Positions 19,848-27,909 of a stretch of 64,000 bases of DNA are shown here, in pieces. Each line of letters begins with the position of its first letter. The stretch's first letter is position 1. Under the pieces are notes generated by a model that was not told the DNA's origin, made no database searches, and saw only the letters and a list, made by a program, of their open reading frames with translations. This DNA is from Mesobacillus maritimus (lineage in GTDB: Bacteria; Bacillota; Bacilli; Bacillales; Cytobacillaceae), in the NCBI RefSeq assembly GCF_019749255.1, contig NZ_JACWFH010000033.1:1-64000 (forward strand), in the 5' to 3' direction. The position numbers and the translations under genes were made by a program.

Positions 19848-20792
19848 ATGGCTGCTATCAATCATTCTAAAGTAAAAAAGAAGAGGTTCATGTCTGAGGA
19901 AAAGAAGGATAGAGTCTCCGGATACTTATATATAGCGCCTTTCTTCATTATTTTTGCCATTATAGGGTTATACCCAGCTTTATTCAGTATCTTTCTAGGG
20001 TTCCAAAAATGGAATGGATTGGGTCCAATGACATTTGTTGGTTTTGATAACTTTAAAGTTGTCCTAACTGATCCTCTATTTTGGAAGTCTGTCTACAATA
20101 CAATTGTCATGGGTATTATGGGAACTGCACCACAGTTGGTTTTTGGAATTCTTTTTGCATATTTATTAAATTTAGCGTTTCTTAAATTTAAAAATGTCTT
20201 CCGAGTAACCATTTTTATGCCATACATTACTTCCATGGTTGCAGTAGCTCTAATCTTTAGTGTCCTTTTCAGTGACCATGAATCTTCCCTTGCGAACTAT
20301 GTGTTAACTCTAGCAGGTCTTGATCCTGTCCATTGGGGAACTTCCGAGTGGGGGACTAAGATTGCTATTTCTATAATGGTGTTTTGGAGATGGGTAGGAT
20401 ATAACACTATTATTTATCTTGCTGGAATTCAAAGTATTCCAAACGATTTATATGAAGCAGCTACAATTGATGGGGCAAATAAGTTCCAACAGCTCTTCTA
20501 TATCACAATGCCAATGTTGAAGCCATTTATTATTTTAACTGTATTCACATCAACCGTTGGAGCCTTGCAATTGTTCTCTGAACCAACCGTTTTCCTAGGG
20601 ACAAGTGCCTTTACAAGAGATGAAGCAATGACGATTGTTATGTACTTGTATCGCGATGCATTTAAATTACAATCCTTTGGGACAGCTTCTGCTACGGCCA
20701 TCATTTTATTAGTTCTAATCACGGTCTTTGTTGCAATTAACACGCTAATAGCATCAGGTTATGGTAGAAAAAAAAGGGGTGAAAGTGAATGA
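19848..20792 (+). CDS. ABC sugar transporter permease (MalF/UgpA type)
   Basis: About 314 residues from the ATG at 19848, which follows AAAAGAGGTG; the longer reading lacks a ribosome binding site. Six hydrophobic segments are seen and the EAA loop YEAATIDGANKFQQLFYITMP, which contacts the ATPase, is present near residue 220. It overlaps the next permease by four bases (ATGA). Confidence 0.93.
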   Translation: MAAINHSKVKKKRFMSEEKKDRVSGYLYIAPFFIIFAIIGLYPALFSIFLGFQKWNGLGPMTFVGFDNFKVVLTDPLFWKSVYNTIVMGIMGTAPQLVFGILFAYLLNLAFLKFKNVFRVTIFMPYITSMVAVALIFSVLFSDHESSLANYVLTLAGLDPVHWGTSEWGTKIAISIMVFWRWVGYNTIIYLAGIQSIPNDLYEAATIDGANKFQQLFYITMPMLKPFIILTVFTSTVGALQLFSEPTVFLGTSAFTRDEAMTIVMYLYRDAFKLQSFGTASATAIILLVLITVFVAINTLIASGYGRKKRGESE

Positions 20793-21628
20793 GTAAACCA
20801 AATGGAAAAAAGGTATCAATGAGTAAAATATTGATTTACTTATTTCTATCCCTTGCATCCTTACTTTCATTGTTCCCGTTTTATTGGATGTTTGTTATGG
20901 CTACAAGCCCTAGCTCGGCTTATAACACGATTCCCCCGACATTAAAACCGGGGAACTTACTTGTAGAAAACTTTCAGAAGGTATTAGGCCAAGTCGATTT
21001 CTTCCAAGCTATGTGGAACTCGTTTGTCATCTGTACAATCGTAACACTTGTGGTTCTGTTTATTAGTTCCTTAGCAGGATTTGCTTTTGCAAAATTTAAG
21101 TTCCCTGGAAAAAACGTCCTTTTTATGCTAGTTTTAACAACTATGATTATTCCACCCCAATTAGGATTAATTCCACAATTTTTCCTAGTTTCTAAAGCAG
21201 GGCTTTTAGATACATTACCCGGTGTAATGGTTGTGTTCTTTTTAAATCCATTGGGTATTTTCCTTATGAGACAATACGTCAGTGAAGCTGTACCGGATGA
21301 GTTAATTGAAGCTGCAAAATTAGATGGGTGCTCAAACTTTAAAATATACCGTAGCATCGTGCTACCAATTATTTTACCGGCCTTTGCTACATTAGGGATT
21401 ATCGTCTTTACGGCTGTTTGGGGAGAATTCCTATGGCAGTTTACAGTACTAAGAGATCCGGAAAACTACACAATTCAGGTTGCCTTAGCACAATTAAGCA
21501 ATACACGTAATATTGATTTTGGTATGATTATGTCAGGTGTATTCTGGGCAACTGTGCCATTACTAGTTATCTTCTTAGCGTTTAACCGTTTATTTATTTC
21601 TAGTATTACTGAGGGATCTGTTAAGTAA
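20789..21628 (+). CDS. ABC sugar transporter permease (MalG/UgpE type)
   Basis: A 279-residue inner-membrane partner of the previous permease, with the EAA loop IEAAKLDGCSNFKIYRSIVLP near residue 172. No ABC ATPase gene follows. In Bacillus such CUT1 importers share the multitask ATPase MsmX encoded elsewhere, which is the likely case here. Confidence 0.93.
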   Translation: MSKPNGKKVSMSKILIYLFLSLASLLSLFPFYWMFVMATSPSSAYNTIPPTLKPGNLLVENFQKVLGQVDFFQAMWNSFVICTIVTLVVLFISSLAGFAFAKFKFPGKNVLFMLVLTTMIIPPQLGLIPQFFLVSKAGLLDTLPGVMVVFFLNPLGIFLMRQYVSEAVPDELIEAAKLDGCSNFKIYRSIVLPIILPAFATLGIIVFTAVWGEFLWQFTVLRDPENYTIQVALAQLSNTRNIDFGMIMSGVFWATVPLLVIFLAFNRLFISSITEGSVK

Positions 21629-21726
21629 AGCAACGCGTTAGTCCCCCTGCTTAATCTTGTTGTATTAGTTAACTCCAGTAATCTGTTTATAAAAATATAA
21701 TTTTGAAAGAATTGAAGGGATAAAAA

Positions 21727-22803
21727 ATGAGTCTAACTATAAAAGATATTGCAAAGATGGCAGGGGTTTCCCCATCCACGGTATCAAAGGTATTAAATAA
21801 TTACGGTGGCATTAACCCGGAAACGAAGCGAAAAGTAACGGAGGTCATTCAAAAGGTGGATTACCAACCTAACTTTTCTGCTAGGTCTCTTGCGACTAAA
21901 AAGTCCAACCTGATTGGATTAATTTATGCAGGTAAGATAAACGTAGACATGACTCACCCTTTTTTTAATGAAGTTATATCCACGTTTAAAAAGGCAATTG
22001 GGCAATTAGGTTATGATATTATCATGTTCTCCAATGAGCAATTTCGTCAAGATAATGGCAGTTATATCGCACGTTGCAGGCACTTCCATGTGGATGGATG
22101 TCTAGTAATTGCAGGTGAAGAGGTAGAAGAATTGATCTATGAACTAGCGAGGGGAGGCTTCCCATGCATGGGTATTGACATTGAGTTGACCGGCCCAAGG
22201 TCGAGTTATTTAATGACTGATAACGTGAATTTGTCTAGAAAAGTAGTGGAGTATTTTTATTTGAACTCTATTAGGGAAATTGGCTTTATCGGTGGAAGAC
22301 GTGATTCTCAGATTTCCAATCTCAGAAAACAAGGGTTTATAGAAGCTATGAATCAATTTGGACTAATCGTCAAGGATGAATGGATTCGATATGGAGACTT
22401 CCATGAGGATAGTGGATATAGAGCAATGAAAGAGGTTTTAAAATCAAAGTCGTATCCTGAAGCAATTTTCTGCGCCTCCGATTTGATGGCGCTGGGGGCT
22501 ATTACAGCCATTAAGGAAGAGGGTTTAAAGGTCCCAGATGATATTCGGATTGTTGGTTGTGATGACATTGCGGCTTGTCGATACAGTGACCCCAAACTGA
22601 CTACAGTCAAGCAGGATAAAGAAAAGTTTGGAAAATTAGCTGCTTATATGTTGAATGATCTCATTAATGGTACATCCCAATTAAAGCCCGTACTCATTGA
22701 CTCTGAATTGATTGTTCGAGACTCATGTGGTGGCCGGGAATTATCAAGAGGTGAAGAAAGCGAAAGAATCCAATCTGCTATTACGTTAGGTTTGAAGTCA
22801 TAA
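21727..22803 (+). CDS. LacI-family transcriptional regulator
   Basis: A 358-residue repressor. The N-terminal helix-turn-helix TIKDIAKMAGVSPSTVSKVL is followed by the hinge ARSLATKKSN and a periplasmic-binding-like effector domain ending near GCDDIAACRYSDPKLTTVKQ. It lies inside the transporter operon and is the natural candidate to bind the two GAAACCGRTTTC operators upstream of it. Confidence 0.93.
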   Translation: MSLTIKDIAKMAGVSPSTVSKVLNNYGGINPETKRKVTEVIQKVDYQPNFSARSLATKKSNLIGLIYAGKINVDMTHPFFNEVISTFKKAIGQLGYDIIMFSNEQFRQDNGSYIARCRHFHVDGCLVIAGEEVEELIYELARGGFPCMGIDIELTGPRSSYLMTDNVNLSRKVVEYFYLNSIREIGFIGGRRDSQISNLRKQGFIEAMNQFGLIVKDEWIRYGDFHEDSGYRAMKEVLKSKSYPEAIFCASDLMALGAITAIKEEGLKVPDDIRIVGCDDIAACRYSDPKLTTVKQDKEKFGKLAAYMLNDLINGTSQLKPVLIDSELIVRDSCGGRELSRGEESERIQSAITLGLKS

Positions 22804-22824
22804 ATTTAGATTGGAGGGTTATCC

Positions 22825-23730
22825 ATGAATTATTATGCGGTTCTTGATGTGGGCGGTTCTTCTATTAAGTTTGCCTTGATGAGTGAAGCTGGCGAGTTTA
22901 TAGAAAGGTCCATGGTTCCCACTCCGAGAGAGGGAATTCAAGTCTTTATTGATACGATCGAAACGATCGTTAAAAATTTTCAAAACATGCACCCTCTAAA
23001 GGGGATTGCCCTAAGTATGCCCGGAGCAGTGGATGTTGAGTCAGGTGTGATTTATGGAGCAAGTGCGATTCCATATATCCATGGACCGAATATCAAACAG
23101 CTTCTACAGGAACGTACAGGTTTACCTGTTGAACTTGAAAATGATGCGAACTGTGCCGGACTAGCAGAAGGTTGGATTGGTGCAGCAAAGCATGTCCAAG
23201 ACTACATATGTATCGTCATTGGTACTGGAGTTGGTGGCGCCCTCGTATTAGACAAAAAGGTTCGCCATGGAAAAAACCTCCATGGTGGAGAGTTTGGCTT
23301 CATGATAATGGAAGATTATCTTGAGCAGCCATTTGGTGTAAGTTTAAGTTCCTTAGGTGCTACAGGTGGATTAGTAAAACTTGTAGCAAAGCGAAAGGGA
23401 ATGGATCCGAGTTTGCTTAATGGGAAGATTATTTTTGAAATGGCTGATTCTGGTGATGAGGACGTACAGGATGAGATTCGCAAGTTCATTAAGCGGCTAG
23501 CTGTTGGTATCTTAAACTTGCAGTATTCCATCGACCCTGAGAAAATCTTAATCGGTGGTGCAATTAGCCAACGTCAAGACCTAATTGACGGAATAAATGA
23601 AGCGTTAGCACAGATGAAAAATAACGTATATAATTTAACCATTAAAGTGGAAAGATGCCAATTTGGGAATGATTCCAATTTAATAGGAGCCCTCTATCAT
23701 TTCCTTCAAAGAAAAACAAAACTGAATTAA
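22825..23730 (+). CDS. ROK-family sugar kinase, possible beta-glucoside kinase
   Basis: A 301-residue ROK protein. The ATP phosphate-binding motif LDVGGSSIKFALM is at residues 6-18, the catalytic Asp lies in ENDANCAGLAE near 107, GTGVGGALV near 133, and the HGxxxHGGEFG motif near 150. The usual Cys-rich zinc loop after this motif is absent. By position it could phosphorylate an imported beta-glucoside at O6, as BglK does, making the substrate for the GH4 and GH1 enzymes. That role is inferred. Confidence 0.85.
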   Translation: MNYYAVLDVGGSSIKFALMSEAGEFIERSMVPTPREGIQVFIDTIETIVKNFQNMHPLKGIALSMPGAVDVESGVIYGASAIPYIHGPNIKQLLQERTGLPVELENDANCAGLAEGWIGAAKHVQDYICIVIGTGVGGALVLDKKVRHGKNLHGGEFGFMIMEDYLEQPFGVSLSSLGATGGLVKLVAKRKGMDPSLLNGKIIFEMADSGDEDVQDEIRKFIKRLAVGILNLQYSIDPEKILIGGAISQRQDLIDGINEALAQMKNNVYNLTIKVERCQFGNDSNLIGALYHFLQRKTKLN

Positions 23731-23762
23731 CAACTATGTCTAGTCTCTCTTTTATTTATTCT

Positions 23763-23794
23763 AAAATAGAAAAAGGGTAGACTTTTTCTATTTT
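23763..23794 (+). terminator. terminator of the ABC-LacI-ROK operon
   Basis: A perfect 13-bp stem, AAAATAGAAAAAG with CTTTTTCTATTTT and a six-base loop. The T-rich arm serves as the release tract. Confidence 0.8.
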
Positions 23795-23904
23795 AAATGT
23801 CATTACAAATAAATGAAGAATTAGTGCCAGAAAAGGCCCTTAAAGAGGCCATTATGCAATTATTAAGTGGCTGTATGAATACGGGGTTGAACCGGACTCA
23901 CGCG

Positions 23905-24140
23905 CGCCAATTTTTGCTTTATTATATTAATTCTCCACTTAACTCTTCAATCGTGCACTTTGCCTCTCCATAGTACCTCTCTTGTTTTAGAAGGCCAAAA
24001 AAGTTCTCCATCCGGGAGTTATCCAAACAGTATCCTTTTCAGGACATGCTTTGAAAAATTTTATTTCTCTTGAGTGTTGTAACCAACTTTTTATGTTTTG
24101 GTATTGCAAGCCTTGATCCGAATGAATCGTTGTCCTAACC
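23905..24140 (-). pseudogene. IS3-family transposase (OrfB) 3' fragment
   Basis: The minus strand reads TTIHSDQGLQYQN, the catalytic-region HSDQG motif of the DDE core, then after a frameshift MENFFGLLKQERYYGEAKC with the last catalytic Glu, and TIEELSGELI followed by stops. The tail near 23890 still resembles the SPVQFR ending of these transposases. The 5' two-thirds is missing and at least two lesions are present, so it is inactive. Confidence 0.85.
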
Positions 24141-24150
24141 CTCGAGTCTT

Positions 24151-24450
24151 TTACAAATTCAGACTTTGAAAAATAAAGTTCAGCGCAGGAATGCCGACTT
24201 CATGAAATGCTTCATGGTCGGATGCGCTTCGCTGATACAGAATTAACTCTGAAGGAGTCCCGATTCGTTCAGCTGTAGCTAATGACGAATCCGTAGCAAT
24301 GTTTGCCTTTCCATCAAGTGTATTCATATAAATAGCCGTGGCGTTTTCCCAAGCAGTCCCAACCATAACCATTTTGAAGTTTACAAGGCTTCGCTTTTGT
24401 TCATTCTCACTTATTTGATTCGCACTAAACCCGTTTTCTTGGTGGGACTG
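24151..24450 (-). pseudogene. M28-family aminopeptidase fragment
   Basis: The minus strand encodes QISENEQKRSLVNFKMVMVG, then WENATAIYMNTLDG and SASDHEAFHEVGIPALNF. These match the C-terminal half of YwaD-type zinc aminopeptidases, including the SDH-F motif that carries a metal-ligand His. No N-terminal half or start site is present. It abuts the IS3 remnant. Confidence 0.75.
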
Positions 24451-24730
24451 AAGTATTGGCGAGTTTAGTGGACTTGGTTCAAGATGAATTTGCCCATCAT
24501 TATGCTCGTTGGTACGCCCGATTGATTTTTTATAGGGCAGGAAAGACGAATCACTCTATAGTTTTATCCTGAATCACTGTAGGACGAATGTTTGGTATCA
24601 TACCGAACAATTACTAGATGCTCGTTCAGCGGAACAAAGGAATCTTCTAAAGGAGAGAATTGAACAAAATGCGTGCGATTGGGCTGCAGGTGGTAAATGT
24701 ACGCCCATTTAGGGTGTTGAGGAAACTGGC
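24451..24730. other. unrecognised degenerate stretch
   Basis: Between two gene fragments. Short open frames on both strands have no ribosome binding site and no motif I recognise. Probably further decayed DNA. Confidence 0.4.
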
Positions 24731-24734
24731 ACCC

Positions 24735-25180
24735 ATGGCGAGGAAAACGGATTAGTCTGTTGTAATAAAAGCGCTGAAATCTCTCCAATTGTCGATGTTG
24801 CGGTCGAAATTGAGACAGGAACTGAAGTAATTGCAGGGTCTACTAGATTGAAAGCAGGCACTGCCCAAAAAATGGCCCTTAATATTTTCTCTACTGCAAC
24901 GATGATTAAAGTAGGAAAGGTATATAAGAATTTAATGGTTGATCTCGTTGTGAGTAACAGTAAATTGCATGATCGGGCTATCAGAATCATTGAGGAAGCA
25001 ACAGGAGCTACATATGAGAAGGCAGCTGAGGCCTTTAAGTCCTCAGATAACGAGGTAAAAACAGCTATTGTCTTAATCTTAACTGGTAAGACAGTGGAAG
25101 AAATTAATGAAAAGCTCGTTAAACATCACGGTAAGGTTCGAGATGTTTTGTTAGAATTTGGAAAAGGTGACAAGCAGTGA
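24735..25180 (+). pseudogene. murQ (MurNAc-6-phosphate etherase) 3' fragment
   Basis: The plus strand reads VAVEIETGTEVIAGSTRLKAG, then KMALNIFSTATMI, YKNLMVDLVVSNSKL and RAIRIIEEATG. This is the conserved C-terminal half of MurQ, which splits N-acetylmuramate 6-phosphate to GlcNAc 6-phosphate and lactate. The N-terminal sugar-isomerase half is absent and the sequence just upstream is scrambled. The fragment ends with a proper stop. Confidence 0.85.
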
Positions 25181-25211
25181 GCTTACTCACTAAAGTTAGA
25201 GTTTATATTGT

Positions 25212-25262
25212 GTATTAGTAGGCAGGCATGATTCTGGTATTAAACCGGACTCATGCCTGAAT
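25212..25262 (-). pseudogene. second IS3-type transposase tail (short)
   Basis: The minus strand reads GMSPV followed by a stop and YQNHA, resembling the extreme C-terminus of IS3-family OrfB. It shares ACCGGACTCA with the end of the remnant near 23890. Very short, so tentative. Confidence 0.35.
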
Positions 25263-25399
25263 TGCTTGTTAGGACCTGACGGTATCCCTATTTACCATTA
25301 TTTGCACATTACTAGATGGTGGTATGTTATTAAAAACCACGGATAGTTATTATAGTAATATCAGTTATGAGCTTGAGACCTTTGAAGAACCTATTCTTT

Positions 25400-26164
25400 T
25401 CATACCTCATACCCATACTTCATCAACTCAGATAGTTCCTGACAAGCTGTTTTAAGAAGATCAATAAAGACCTCAAGTTCCTGGTCACTCACTCTTGAAA
25501 TTAATGTCGAAATACTAATGGCAGCGAGTACTTGACCTTTTCCGTTGAAGATAGGCACAGCTGCGCAGCGAACTCCTTGTTCATTTTCCTGGTCATCGAT
25601 GGCGTAGCCTTGTTGCTGGATATTCTCTATTTCTCTTCGAAACAACGCTTCATTGGTAATGGTACTCGTTGTTTGGTGCTGGTAAGGATACTCTTTTAAT
25701 AGTCGTTGAATCTCAGCTGGTGTTTGATAAGCTAACAGGGCTTTTCCGATTGCTGTAGAGTGAAGGGGAAGCCTTCTGCCAATTCGAGAGTATCGAATGA
25801 TTGATTGCTTTCCTTCTACTTTATCAATATACACCCCTTCATTTCCGTCTAAAATCCCCAAGTGTACCGTTTGTCCTGTTTTTTCAGAAAGTGCAAGAAG
25901 GTAGTTCCGCGCCACTTTACTAATGTCCATATTGCTGATGACAAGATTTCCCCGTTCCGCTAACTTCAACCCTAAACGATATTTTCCATTTTCCGGATTT
26001 TGATTGATATAGGAATATTCTTGGAGTGTTTTTAGCAGGGAATGAACCGTACTTTTATGAAGGTCCATTTTCTCACTAATTTCTGTTATTTTTAGTTCCG
26101 TTGTATGCTCATCAAATAAATCCATGATTTTCAGAGCCCGTTCAACCGATTGAATGATAGGCAT
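25400..26164 (-). CDS. IclR-family transcriptional regulator
   Basis: A 254-residue regulator. The N-terminal winged helix ITEISEKMDLHKSTVHSLL is at about residues 27-45, and the C-terminal effector domain carries YIDKVEGKQSIIRYSRIGRR and LHSTAIGKALLA. It is divergent from the sugar-acid operon. In Escherichia coli an IclR gene (yjhI) lies by yjhG and yjhH, so control of the neighbouring genes is likely, with a sugar acid or keto-deoxy acid as ligand. Confidence 0.92.
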   Translation of the reverse strand: MPIIQSVERALKIMDLFDEHTTELKITEISEKMDLHKSTVHSLLKTLQEYSYINQNPENGKYRLGLKLAERGNLVISNMDISKVARNYLLALSEKTGQTVHLGILDGNEGVYIDKVEGKQSIIRYSRIGRRLPLHSTAIGKALLAYQTPAEIQRLLKEYPYQHQTTSTITNEALFRREIENIQQQGYAIDDQENEQGVRCAAVPIFNGKGQVLAAISISTLISRVSDQELEVFIDLLKTACQELSELMKYGYEV

Positions 26165-26178
26165 AGTAAAACCTCACT

Positions 26179-26197
26179 TGTTCTATATTATAAAACT
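26179..26197. promoter_or_regulatory. IclR operator, copy 1 (imperfect)
   Basis: TGTTCTATATTATAAAACT, a near-copy of the palindrome at 26361, lies just upstream of the iclR start, so autorepression is likely. Confidence 0.6.
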
Positions 26198-26324
26198 ATG
26201 TCTTATTATACCAAAATAAAGATAGATGTGAAGGATGAAAAACTAAAGAATAACGTTCAACTTAAATAAATAGGCTTGTAACGGAATCGACACAATGTTA
26301 GCGTTTGCCCAAAATATCGTGTGC

Positions 26325-26379
26325 TATAATGAAATTGTTAAAAGCGAAATAGTAAAACGGTGTTTTATAATATAAAACA
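26325..26379 (+). promoter_or_regulatory. promoter and IclR operator of the sugar-acid operon
   Basis: TATAAT (26325-26330) is a perfect -10 box, though no strong -35 was seen. The 19-bp perfect palindrome TGTTTTATAATATAAAACA (26361-26379) lies just past the expected start site. Matching sites on both sides of the divergent region support binding by the IclR protein. Confidence 0.7.
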
Positions 26380-26562
26380 AAGCGCGTTCCATCCAACATT
26401 GATAGTGAATACATAATGGAGTACATGCGTTTAATCAAGCGGGAATTTACAAAAAGTATGTGGATAGAAAACCATGCGTAGATTTCCTTCGTTTGGTTCC
26501 TAGTACACTATTTTGTGAAAAGAATCACATAATAAAATATAACCCATAAGGAGAGATCGTTT

Positions 26563-27747
26563 ATGTTAACACCAAGAAAAATTTATTGGCCAGCAATCAA
26601 TCTTGTAGGACCTGGAAGTGTAAAGTTTGTCGGAGAAGAAGTAAAGAAATTGGCTTTGACAAAAGCATTGCTTGTCTCTGATAAGGTCTTAGTTGAAAAC
26701 GGTGTTGTTAAGCAAATCACAGACGCCTTGGATCAAGATGGCATCGTTTATACCATTTTTGACGATGTGAAACCGAATCCAACTACAACCAATGTCCATG
26801 AAGGCTTAGCTCTTTTTCAAAAGGAACAATGTGATTTTATCATTACGGTTGGGGGTGGTTCACCTCAAGATACCGGTTCAGCCATTGGGATTCTAGCAAC
26901 AAACGGTGGAAACATTGCCGATTATGAAGGAGTAAACAAGTCTAAAAATAAATCGGTTCCGATTGTGGCGATTAGTACAACAGCCGGGACTGCCGCTGAG
27001 GTAACCATCAATTACGTGATCACTGATGAAACACGCAAATTGAAAATGATTATGGTCGACCCAAACGCGCTGCCAAGCATTGCCGTTAACGACCCTGAAT
27101 TAATGATGAAAAAGCCTAAAGGATTAACAGCAGCGACAGGATTAGATGCTCTTACTCATGCGATTGAAGGATATACAGCAAATGGGGCATTCGAGCTATC
27201 TGATGCGATCGCCTATAAATCAATTGAACTCATTGGAAGGTATGTTGAGAAAGCGGTTGAAGATGGTTCTGATTTGGAAGCACGTTCTGGAATGGGCTGG
27301 GGTTCTTATATTGCCGGTCTTTGTTATTCAAATGCTGGACTAGGAATTGTCCATAGTATGGCCCACCAGTTAGGCGGCGAGTATGACCTTCCACACGGTG
27401 TTGCCAATGCAATGTTGTTGCCATATGTAATGGAGTTCAATATGGATGCATGTCCACAAAAATTTGCCGATATCGCCCGTGCTTTAGGAGTTGATACATC
27501 CGCTGCGGCTACCGTAGAAGAAGCAGCGAACATGGCGATTGATGAAGTTCGACGTATATCCAAATCAGTTGGAATTCCACCACTACGTGAATCAGCTTTC
27601 CGCGTTGAAGACGTTGAAAAATTAGCAGAACAAGCTCTGAACGATGCTTGTACAGGAGCAAATCCAAAACCAGTTACAAAAGAAGACATAATCGAAATTT
27701 ATATGAAGGCATATGAAAATGCACCAGTTGCAGTAGCAGCCCAATAA
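26563..27747 (+). CDS. iron-containing alcohol dehydrogenase
   Basis: A 394-residue group III (Fe) alcohol dehydrogenase. The NAD-binding GGGSPQD is near residue 98. Metal ligands are seen in LDALTHAIEGY and in HSMAHQLGGEYDLPHGVANA. As first gene of a cluster whose aldolase should yield glycolaldehyde, it may reduce glycolaldehyde or oxidise a related alcohol. The real substrate is not fixed by sequence. Confidence 0.9.
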   Translation: MLTPRKIYWPAINLVGPGSVKFVGEEVKKLALTKALLVSDKVLVENGVVKQITDALDQDGIVYTIFDDVKPNPTTTNVHEGLALFQKEQCDFIITVGGGSPQDTGSAIGILATNGGNIADYEGVNKSKNKSVPIVAISTTAGTAAEVTINYVITDETRKLKMIMVDPNALPSIAVNDPELMMKKPKGLTAATGLDALTHAIEGYTANGAFELSDAIAYKSIELIGRYVEKAVEDGSDLEARSGMGWGSYIAGLCYSNAGLGIVHSMAHQLGGEYDLPHGVANAMLLPYVMEFNMDACPQKFADIARALGVDTSAAATVEEAANMAIDEVRRISKSVGIPPLRESAFRVEDVEKLAEQALNDACTGANPKPVTKEDIIEIYMKAYENAPVAVAAQ

Positions 27748-27760
27748 GGGACGGGGGCGC

Positions 27761-27857
27761 GGGACAGAGGGACAGGCACCTTGTCCCAGGGGCTGCCACT
27801 AATCGGTTACCGCTAGAGTCTGGGATCTCTGGGACAGTGAACCTGTCCCCTTGTCCC
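27761..27857. repeat. BIME-like inverted pair of palindromes
   Basis: A forward copy (27761-27787) and an inverted copy (27831-27857) with 43 bases between them. Both are full-length, 27-base members of the family. They lie within the operon between the dehydrogenase and dehydratase genes. Confidence 0.92.
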
Positions 27858-27909
27858 ACACTCTGAACAGTGGACCTGTACCTAAAAACAAGAATCTAGG
27901 AGGGTTATT

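Noticed and set aside
24564-24990. Minus-strand frames near the murQ fragment
   Set aside because: They oppose a plus-strand stretch with clear MurQ motifs and carry no recognisable domain.
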